Shown here: positions 1 to 5,393 of the stretch, in pieces
How the letters are laid out: every line of letters begins with the position of its first letter
How positions within the stretch are numbered: position 1 is the stretch's first letter
NCBI GenBank assembly: GCA_003246505.1
Contig: QKAI01000204.1
Span: 1-5,393 of the forward strand
DNA length: 5,393 nt
From: Spirochaetaceae bacterium
GTDB taxonomy: Bacteria; Spirochaetota; Spirochaetia; DSM-2461
Direction of reading: 5' to 3'
Made by a program: the position numbers and the translations under genes
The notes under the pieces: model-generated
Seen by the model: only the letters and a program-made list of their open reading frames with translations
Database searches by the model: none
Told to the model about the DNA's origin: nothing

Positions 1-1
1 T

Positions 2-97
2 GATTTTTATAACAGGGAAATGGAGGCTTTCCGTGATTTTCAGAAGAAGGAGATGAGCGACTTCGAAGCCTGGAAAAAGCAGAATTCCTGGCGTTAA
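2..97 (+). CDS. C-terminal tail of an unidentified upstream protein (5'-partial)
   Basis: An open frame runs from the left edge to a TAA stop at 95-97, giving 31 residues that begin DFYNREMEAF and end KKQNSWR. The tail is highly charged and rich in aromatic residues, Glu and Lys (FRDFQKKE, FEAWKKQ), which suggests a soluble amphipathic helix at the end of the protein. I do not recognise a family and assign no function. It lies on the same strand as the signalling operon, 75 bases ahead of it, so read-through transcription is possible. The protein start is outside the window. An internal ATG at 20 exists but nothing supports a separate small gene starting there. Confidence 0.55.
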   Translation, partial: DFYNREMEAFRDFQKKEMSDFEAWKKQNSWR

Positions 98-122
98 GGG
101 TCCGCTTTTTTTAGTGCAAAAT

Positions 123-151
123 TTGTGTTCCGCCGGATCGTCAATTAAAAT
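123..151 (+). promoter_or_regulatory. Candidate sigma70-type promoter for the signalling operon
   Basis: A TAAAAT hexamer at 146-151 matches the -10 consensus at five of six positions. It lies 17 bases downstream of TTGTGT at 123-128, a poor -35 that matches only TTG. The region is visibly more AT-rich than the flanking coding DNA. Transcription would begin near 158, leaving an untranslated leader of about 15 bases before the ATG at 173. This is pattern matching only; no operator or activator site is evident. Confidence 0.35.
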
Positions 152-172
152 AAGACAGTATGGATGTAATAT

Positions 173-2365
173 ATGAGTGACGACCCCTTTGTTTTTGCGG
201 AAGAAAAGGACAGGAAAGGGACTTTTTCCGGGGAATTCTGGAAGATTCTCATTGTGGACGATGACAGGGATGTCCATGAGACAACCCTTTTCGCCCTTAG
301 GGATACGGAAATCTTCGGCCGGGGGCTTGAGTTCCACCACGCCTACAGCGCGGCGGAGGGAATATCCCTGCTGGAGAAACACCGGGATATGGCCCTTATC
401 CTTCTTGATGCGGTCATGGAATCGGACGACTCGGGCCTGAAGGCGGTGCGGGTCATTCGGGAGGAGATGAAAAGGGAGGACGTGCGCATCATCCTCCGTA
501 CGGGCCAGCCCGGACAGGTCCCGGAGCTCAAGACCATCACCGAATACGATATTAACGACTACAAGTCGAAGAGCGAGCTGACCCGTAACAAGCTTCTCAC
601 CGCCATCATCGCCGCCATACGCTCCTGGATACAGCTCCAGAGGCTGAGCAAAAGCCGGGACGGGCTGGAAAAGATCGTCCAGGCGAGCAATCAGTTTTTC
701 GCGGAACAGGGGCTGCACCAGTTCGCCGAAGGGGTTATCATTCAGATGTCCGGTCTCCTCAATCTGGAACCGGAGGGAATCGTCTGCGCTTCGGAGGGGC
801 CCTCTTCCCCCTATCAGATCATCGCCGCGGCGGGACGTTTCAGCCGCCTCATCGATCAGCCGGTCAGTTCCATCACCAATCCGGTCATAACCGGGGCCAT
901 TTCCGAGGCCATGGAAAAGAGGAAAACCATCATGGGGCCGGACAGCCTGACCGTGTTCTTCCGGGAGTCTTCCGGCCGTTCCTTTGCGGTTTATATCGCT
1001 TCTTCCGATCCCCTGAGAGATCTGGATTCCCATCTCATGGAAGTCTTCTGCACCAACATCTCCCTGTGCGCCAGCAATATCGAACTGGTGAAACGGCTTA
1101 AGAATCAGGCTTGGGAGGACCAGTCGCTCCACATCCCCAACATGGCCGCCCTCATGGAGGAGATCGGGAGACGTTTCCGGGCCGGAGGAAGGGACAATTG
1201 CCTCCTGGCCCTTCTGGATATCACCGGATTCAGCCAGATCAACGATATTCTGGGCCATGATTACGGCGACGGTATTCTCAAATCCCTGGTCCAGGTTCTT
1301 AAGGAGCGTTTCTCCCCGGGGGTTTTTCTCTCCCGCATCTCTGCGGATATCTTTGGACTGGTGGGACAGAAAAGGGTTCTCAGCAGCGAGGCCATCGAGA
1401 ATCTTACCACCATTGCCATTGATACGCCCGACGGCATCCGGGACATAGGCCTTTCCGTGGGGGTCACCCGGTTCGTAGGGGACGGTAATCCCTCAAGCCT
1501 GCTCCATAATGCTTTTTTTGCTCTCAAACAGTCCAAGGCCAAGGGGCAGATCGTCTACTATGACGAGGAGATCGGGCGGCAGACCCGTGAAAGATTACTC
1601 ATGCTCCACGATCTGAAATCGGCTCTCCAGAGGGAACAGCTCTTTATGGTGTATCAGCCCCAGGCACGACTGGAGAGTAATGACGTTTACAGTTTCGAAG
1701 CCCTTCTGCGCTGGCGCAGGGAGGACGGCAGCATGATCCCTCCGGATAGGTTCATTCCCCTGGCGGAACAGTCCGGACTGATCATCAAGCTGGGGGAATG
1801 GGTCCTGCGCCAGGCCATCGGGGATCTCCTGCGTATCCACCGGGAGGGCTACCCGGACATGAAGATGGCCGTCAATGTTTCCGCAATCCAGTTCAGGCAC
1901 CACGATTTTCTCAACATGCTGGACGGCATTCTGGAAGAGACCGGCCTTGACCCCCGTTTTCTGGAACTGGAGATAACCGAATCCATCTCCATCATGTCCG
2001 TGGAGGATATCCTCAAGCTTCTTCAGGCCCTGAGAGAGAGGGGGATCAGTCTGGCGGTGGATGATTTCGGCACGGGCTATTCCTCCCTTTCCTCCATCGA
2101 CAAATGGCCGATAAACCGCATAAAAATCGACAAAACCTTCGTGCAGCAGCTCGATACCCATGTGCAGGGAGCCCGTCTGGTGGACCTGGTGATTCCCCTG
2201 GGGAAAAAACTCTCCATGAGCATTCTCGCCGAGGGGGTGGAAACCCAGGATCAGCTGAACAGGCTGAACCAGCTGGAGTGCACCGAAATACAGGGCTACT
2301 TTCTCAGCAGACCGGTAGCCATCGACGAACTGATAATTTGGCTCAAGGGGAGGAAGAACCCATGA
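173..2365 (+). CDS. Response regulator with REC-DUF3369-GGDEF(degenerate)-EAL domains, predicted c-di-GMP phosphodiesterase
   Basis: A cytoplasmic two-component output protein of 730 residues. The receiver domain spans about residues 22-150, with an acidic cluster D29-D31, phosphoacceptor D79 in LLDAVME, switch T110 in LRTGQPGQ and Lys near 131 in NDYKSK. This is the variant typical of DUF3369 regulators. The GAF-like DUF3369 linker covers about 165-320. The GGDEF domain (about 325-465) keeps D349 and the NDILGHDYGD segment, but its signature reads SADIF at 390-394 and no RxxD inhibitory site precedes it, so cyclase activity is unlikely. The EAL domain (about 480-725) looks intact: E509-A510-L511, N568, E600 in EITES, D630-D631 in the DDFGTGYSSL loop, K651 and E687/E690 in AEGVET. 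It should therefore hydrolyse c-di-GMP to pGpG. There is no DNA-binding domain. The ATG at 173 has only a weak GGA-type ribosome site but begins just ahead of the receiver domain. The stop overlaps the next gene by 4 bases (ATGA). Confidence 0.93.
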   Translation: MSDDPFVFAEEKDRKGTFSGEFWKILIVDDDRDVHETTLFALRDTEIFGRGLEFHHAYSAAEGISLLEKHRDMALILLDAVMESDDSGLKAVRVIREEMKREDVRIILRTGQPGQVPELKTITEYDINDYKSKSELTRNKLLTAIIAAIRSWIQLQRLSKSRDGLEKIVQASNQFFAEQGLHQFAEGVIIQMSGLLNLEPEGIVCASEGPSSPYQIIAAAGRFSRLIDQPVSSITNPVITGAISEAMEKRKTIMGPDSLTVFFRESSGRSFAVYIASSDPLRDLDSHLMEVFCTNISLCASNIELVKRLKNQAWEDQSLHIPNMAALMEEIGRRFRAGGRDNCLLALLDITGFSQINDILGHDYGDGILKSLVQVLKERFSPGVFLSRISADIFGLVGQKRVLSSEAIENLTTIAIDTPDGIRDIGLSVGVTRFVGDGNPSSLLHNAFFALKQSKAKGQIVYYDEEIGRQTRERLLMLHDLKSALQREQLFMVYQPQARLESNDVYSFEALLRWRREDGSMIPPDRFIPLAEQSGLIIKLGEWVLRQAIGDLLRIHREGYPDMKMAVNVSAIQFRHHDFLNMLDGILEETGLDPRFLELEITESISIMSVEDILKLLQALRERGISLAVDDFGTGYSSLSSIDKWPINRIKIDKTFVQQLDTHVQGARLVDLVIPLGKKLSMSILAEGVETQDQLNRLNQLECTEIQGYFLSRPVAIDELIIWLKGRKNP
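1340..1354 (+). other. Degenerate GGDEF signature (SADIF) in the regulator
   Basis: Codons 390-394 read Ser-Ala-Asp-Ile-Phe where an active diguanylate cyclase has Gly-Gly-Asp/Glu-Glu-Phe. Both glycines that accommodate GTP are replaced, and the catalytic acidic fourth residue is isoleucine. The third-position Asp and the Phe remain, and upstream conserved elements (D349, N357, the GHDYGD turn) are kept. Inference: the domain is catalytically dead but may still fold and bind nucleotide. Confidence 0.85.
2347..2356 (+). promoter_or_regulatory. Strong Shine-Dalgarno of the binding-protein gene, inside the regulator's 3' end
   Basis: A purine run containing GGGGAGGAAG lies in the last codons of the regulator. 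The GGAGG core at 2349-2353 ends 8 bases before the ATG at 2362. It decides the start of the binding-protein gene: the frame is open much further upstream (to an ATG at 2104), but this site plus the signal peptide beginning at 2362 show that the upstream extension is only an overlap with the regulator. Confidence 0.8.
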
Positions 2366-3477
2366 AGCTTATTAAGATCCCCCTCCTGCCGATAGTCCTC
2401 GCTCTCCTTTTTCTCGCTTCCTGCCACAGGGAGGAGAAGGCTTATGAGATCGGGTTTATCGGGGGGCTCAGCGGGGGCAACGCCGATCTTGGCGAAGCGG
2501 GCCGGAACGGGGCCATTATGGCCGTTGAGGAGGCTAACCGGGGGGGAGGGATTCAGGGCCAGGCGGTGCGCCTGGTCATTAAGGATGACGGGAATTCCCT
2601 CCCCATGGCCCGTAAGGCGGCGGAGGAGCTCAGGGACAGGAACGTTGAGGCGGTCATTGGCCCCTTCAGCACCACCCTGACAGAGGAGGTCATTTCCGTT
2701 ATGAATCCGGCGGAGAAGGTGGTCATCACACCCACCGCGTCGGCTATTCAGCTCTCGGGCATCGACGACTATCTTTTCAAAATGAATGCGAGCACCCGGG
2801 ATAACGCCATGGATTACGCCCGTTTCATCGGGGAGACCAGGGGATGGAAGAGCGTCTCCCTTGTGGCGGACTCCCAGAACAAATCCTTTTCCGACAGCTG
2901 GTTCGGGGAGTTCGAAAAATTCTACCTCCCCCGGGGGGGACGCATCGTGACCATGGCCTATCTCAACTCCCGGGAGGAAACCGATTACGACGGCCTGGTG
3001 GAGAATCTCCTTCGGGAGAAGCCGGATTGCGTGCTTTTCATCGCCAATTCGGTGGATTCCGCCCGTCTGGCCCAGCAGCTGAGAAAACTGGACCGTGATA
3101 CGCCCATGCTCACCGTGGAGTGGGCGGGCACCCAGCAGCTGATCGAGCTGGGGGGTGCCGCCGTGGAGGGCATGTTCGTCCTGCAGAATGTGGATTTTTT
3201 CAGCCGGGAGGAGAACTTCCTCCGTTTCCTTGACGATTATCAGATCCGCTTCGGACGTTATCCCAGTTTTTCCAGCATCCTGGCATACGACGCGGTCATA
3301 GCCGTGATAGGAGCCATGAACCGGAAGGGGAAGGATATGACCCTTAAGGAAGCCCTCATCAGCTTCAGCCCCTATCCGGGACTGCAGCAGCCCATAGTGT
3401 TCGATCACTTCGGGGACGGGAAGAGGAATTCCACCTTCGTGGTCATCCGGGACAGGCACTACGAGACCGCCCATTAG
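2362..3477 (+). CDS. Periplasmic binding lipoprotein, branched-chain amino acid (Peripla_BP_6/LivJ-like) family
   Basis: A 371-residue substrate-binding protein, close to the normal size of LivJ-type proteins. Residues 1-21 form a lipoprotein signal: Lys2/Lys5, a hydrophobic core, and lipobox LASC with acceptor C21. His at +2 is not the Asp that marks inner-membrane retention in enterobacteria. The mature part starts with the family hallmark YEIGFIGGLSGG, then GRNGAIMAVEEAN, IKDDGNS and AVIGPFSTT (S103-T105), then VITPTASA (T123-S127). The last two lie where LivJ-type proteins contact the ligand's amino and carboxylate groups, hinting at an amino-acid-like ligand. The second lobe follows (SVSLVADSQNKSF, DCVLFIANSVDSA, FSSILAYDAVIAV). 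The gene sits between a response regulator and a histidine kinase, with no permease or ATPase gene visible. A role as sensory partner of the kinase is inferred; a transport role cannot be excluded. The ATG overlaps the regulator stop and the kinase begins 3 bases after the TAG. Confidence 0.92.
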   Translation: MKLIKIPLLPIVLALLFLASCHREEKAYEIGFIGGLSGGNADLGEAGRNGAIMAVEEANRGGGIQGQAVRLVIKDDGNSLPMARKAAEELRDRNVEAVIGPFSTTLTEEVISVMNPAEKVVITPTASAIQLSGIDDYLFKMNASTRDNAMDYARFIGETRGWKSVSLVADSQNKSFSDSWFGEFEKFYLPRGGRIVTMAYLNSREETDYDGLVENLLREKPDCVLFIANSVDSARLAQQLRKLDRDTPMLTVEWAGTQQLIELGGAAVEGMFVLQNVDFFSREENFLRFLDDYQIRFGRYPSFSSILAYDAVIAVIGAMNRKGKDMTLKEALISFSPYPGLQQPIVFDHFGDGKRNSTFVVIRDRHYETAH

Positions 3478-3480
3478 CCC

Positions 3481-5393
3481 ATGGCGAGGACCCTCCGTTT
3501 CCGTTCCATCATTTTTATCTCCATCCTCGTCCTCTCCCTGATCATCCTGAATATCACCGGATTCCTCATTTACCTTATCAGGCTGAACACCATCGGGAAC
3601 GCCACCATCGCCACGGCGGAGATCAAGGTGCGGGGAATCTCGGGGGGAACCGAGGAGAATCTGGCCGTGGTGGAGCAGACCCTGCGCCTGTTGACCGGGG
3701 CGGGAAGCCGGATGGACAGGGCGGATTTCGGAGCCCTCATGGACGCCACCATCGGGGAGCAGAGTCTCATCCGGGCCATCTATTTTATCGACGGGGACGG
3801 CAAAACCCTGGCGGTGGGGGTCTCCCCGGGGAACCGCAGCTCCCTTGACCCGGATCTTCTGGGAATCGATTTCTCCTACTCCCCCCTCTATAACAGCCTG
3901 GTGGAGGAGAACCGCATTATCTGGAGCGACAAGTTCATCTCCACCCTTTCCGGGGATATCTCCATCGGCGCGGCCCTGCGGGTGGGGACGTACACGGGAA
4001 TAGCCGAGCTCTCCCTTCCCGGGCTGCTGGAAACCCTTCTGTCCCAGGTCAGCGGGGCGGAACGGCTCTGGGTGGTGGACCGGAGGGGGGAGATCGTGGC
4101 CGATACGGGCAGTATGTCCTACGCGGGGATCTACAACGGGGGGACGATCCCCTTTATGAAGGACGCCATGTCCGACATTCCCCTGGAAAAATCGGTCCGC
4201 TTCGAGAACCATTCCTACCACATCCGCTACGACCGCTCCCGCAAGCTCGGGTGGCTATTCCTCTACGCCTCCCCCGCGGGCCGGGAAAATCCCCTCATCC
4301 AGAATCTGATAACCGACCTTTCCCTTCTTTCGGTCTCCTTCTTCATGGCCTCCCTCATCATCGCCCCCTTCCTGTCCCGGCGCATCACCATGGGGATGGA
4401 TCATCTGAAACGTCAGGCGGACCTCATCGCCGAGGGCGGGGTGCCTGAAAAATCGATACCCTCGTCTATCCGGGAGATCGGGGATCTGAGCCGCAATGTC
4501 TACGCCATGTACGAAAAAATCCGGGAGAGGGAGGGGGAGCTGAAAAAGCTGAACCAGGAACTGGAGAGCCGGGTGGATGAGCGGACCGGGGAATTGAAAC
4601 GAAGCAACGGGGAGCTCAGGAAGACCCTGGACGATCTGAACAACATGCAGGATGTTCTTATCCAGTCGGAGAAGCTGGCCGCCCTGGGACGTCTGGTGGC
4701 GGGTGTCGCCCATGAACTGAACACCCCCGTGGGCAATGCCCTTCTCTCCCTTTCCAGCCTGGGAGACCGGTTCATCCATTTCAAAACCGAGGTGGACCGG
4801 GGGCTCAGGAAATCGGAACTGGATGATTTTCTCCTCCATACGGGGGAGGGCATTGCCATCGCCGACAGAAATATCCAGAGGGCGGCGGAACTCATTACCA
4901 GCTTCAAGCACGTGGCCTCCGACCAGACCAGTTCGGTCAGACGGAATTTCGATCTCTCCCAACTGGTCCGGGATACCCTCATGACCCTCCATCCCATGAT
5001 CAGAAAGACCCCCCACAGGGTGGAGAACCGCATCGATTTCCCCATTCCCATGGACAGTTACCCCGGTCCCCTGGGACAGATCCTGACTAATATCATAACC
5101 AATGCCTTTCTCCATGCCTGGGAAGGGGATAGGGCGGGTACCCTGGTCATTGAAGGGACGGTCGAAGGGGAGAGGGTGACCCTTACCCTGGGCGATGACG
5201 GGATGGGCATACCCGCCGAGTTCGGCCGCAGGATTTTCGATCCCTTCTTTACTTCCAAGATGGGAAAGGGCGGCACGGGCCTGGGACTGAATATCGCCTA
5301 CAACAGCGCGAAGAACATACTGGGGGGAACCCTGGATTACAGCAGCCGGGAAGGGGAGGGATCCCTGTTCATCCTGGCCATTCCCCTCAAAGC
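3481..5393 (+). CDS. Membrane sensor histidine kinase with periplasmic Cache-like domain (3'-partial)
   Basis: 637 codons are visible and no stop is reached. The N-terminus has Arg3/6/8 followed by a transmembrane helix (about residues 9-34). A periplasmic region (about 35-275) contains two PAS-like strand motifs, IYFIDGDGKTLAV and LWVVDRRGEIVAD, as in double-Cache domains. A second membrane helix (about 277-298), a HAMP-like segment (about 299-352) and a coiled coil (about 343-395) follow. The phosphoacceptor helix has H411 in VAHELNTP. The ATPase domain shows the N box (N537, N541), G1 box DDGMG (572-576), F box FDPFF (586-590) and G2 box GTGLGL (598-603). The final strand ILAIPLK indicates the kinase core is nearly finished, but an extra C-terminal domain could follow. 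The likely partner is the regulator at the head of the operon. The ATG is the start nearest the first membrane helix, yet lacks a Shine-Dalgarno sequence, suggesting translational coupling to the binding protein. Confidence 0.92.
   Translation, partial: MARTLRFRSIIFISILVLSLIILNITGFLIYLIRLNTIGNATIATAEIKVRGISGGTEENLAVVEQTLRLLTGAGSRMDRADFGALMDATIGEQSLIRAIYFIDGDGKTLAVGVSPGNRSSLDPDLLGIDFSYSPLYNSLVEENRIIWSDKFISTLSGDISIGAALRVGTYTGIAELSLPGLLETLLSQVSGAERLWVVDRRGEIVADTGSMSYAGIYNGGTIPFMKDAMSDIPLEKSVRFENHSYHIRYDRSRKLGWLFLYASPAGRENPLIQNLITDLSLLSVSFFMASLIIAPFLSRRITMGMDHLKRQADLIAEGGVPEKSIPSSIREIGDLSRNVYAMYEKIREREGELKKLNQELESRVDERTGELKRSNGELRKTLDDLNNMQDVLIQSEKLAALGRLVAGVAHELNTPVGNALLSLSSLGDRFIHFKTEVDRGLRKSELDDFLLHTGEGIAIADRNIQRAAELITSFKHVASDQTSSVRRNFDLSQLVRDTLMTLHPMIRKTPHRVENRIDFPIPMDSYPGPLGQILTNIITNAFLHAWEGDRAGTLVIEGTVEGERVTLTLGDDGMGIPAEFGRRIFDPFFTSKMGKGGTGLGLNIAYNSAKNILGGTLDYSSREGEGSLFILAIPLK

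Noticed and set aside
74..112. Possible terminator after the upstream gene: AAAAAGC at 74-80 facing GCTTTTT at 104-110, with a T run at 106-112
   Set aside because: The stem is almost all A-T, the loop is 23 bases with no good internal pairing, and one arm lies in coding sequence. The T run alone is too weak to call a terminator.
1595..2161. A 188-codon minus-strand open frame opposite the EAL domain
   Set aside because: The sense strand encodes a conserved EAL domain through this stretch; the antisense product resembles no known family.
2104..2361. An 86-codon N-terminal extension of the binding protein
   Set aside because: It overlaps the conserved EAL C-terminus in another frame, whereas the start at 2362 has a strong ribosome site and begins directly with a lipoprotein signal peptide.
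2540..2939. Two seven-G runs (2540-2546 and 2933-2939) inside the binding-protein gene as phase-variable tracts
   Set aside because: Seven bases is short for slippage-driven phase variation and G-rich codons are common throughout these genes; the frame is intact across both runs.
2296..4221. A 641-codon open frame on the minus strand across the binding-protein and kinase genes
   Set aside because: It lies opposite two well-recognised genes, its translation is rich in Gly, His, Pro and Asp with no recognisable domain, and it reflects the strong G/C third-position bias of the sense genes.
4255..5115. A 286-codon minus-strand open frame opposite the kinase
   Set aside because: Same kind of antisense shadow; the sense strand encodes clear HAMP, phosphoacceptor and ATPase motifs and the antisense product has no recognisable features.

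Overview
The window holds one compact signalling operon on the + strand. It lies downstream of the tail of an unidentified gene and continues past the right edge. The three operon genes are, in order, a response regulator with REC-DUF3369-GGDEF-EAL architecture, a branched-chain-amino-acid-type periplasmic binding lipoprotein, and a membrane histidine kinase with a large periplasmic sensor region. The kinase has no stop codon in the window, so it is 3'-partial, but all of its catalytic boxes are present.

Layout: bases 2-97 are the last 31 codons of an upstream gene. Bases 98-172 are a short AT-richer intergenic stretch with a plausible sigma70-type promoter. Bases 173-2365 are the response regulator. 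Bases 2362-3477 are the binding protein, joined to the regulator by a 4-base ATGA overlap and preceded by a strong Shine-Dalgarno sequence. Bases 3481-5393 are the kinase, which starts 3 bases after the binding-protein stop, in the same reading frame and without a visible ribosome binding site. No RNA genes, mobile elements, CRISPR arrays or substantial repeats were seen.

Inferred working model: a small molecule, plausibly an amino acid or related compound, is captured by the lipoprotein and/or by the kinase's own Cache-like domain. The kinase autophosphorylates on His411 and passes the phosphate to Asp79 of the regulator. The regulator output is cyclic-di-GMP turnover. Its EAL domain keeps the catalytic residues, while the GGDEF signature has decayed to SADIF, so the predicted net activity is c-di-GMP hydrolysis. 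No permease or ATPase genes are visible, which favours a sensory rather than a transport role for the binding protein, although genes beyond the edges cannot be seen.

Organism: a GC-rich (by eye) bacterium with two membranes and lipoproteins. REC-DUF3369 regulators and AHELNTP-type kinases occur in free-living spirochaetes and in proteobacteria, especially gammaproteobacteria. The sequence alone does not let me choose firmly; a free-living spirochaete is a tentative guess.
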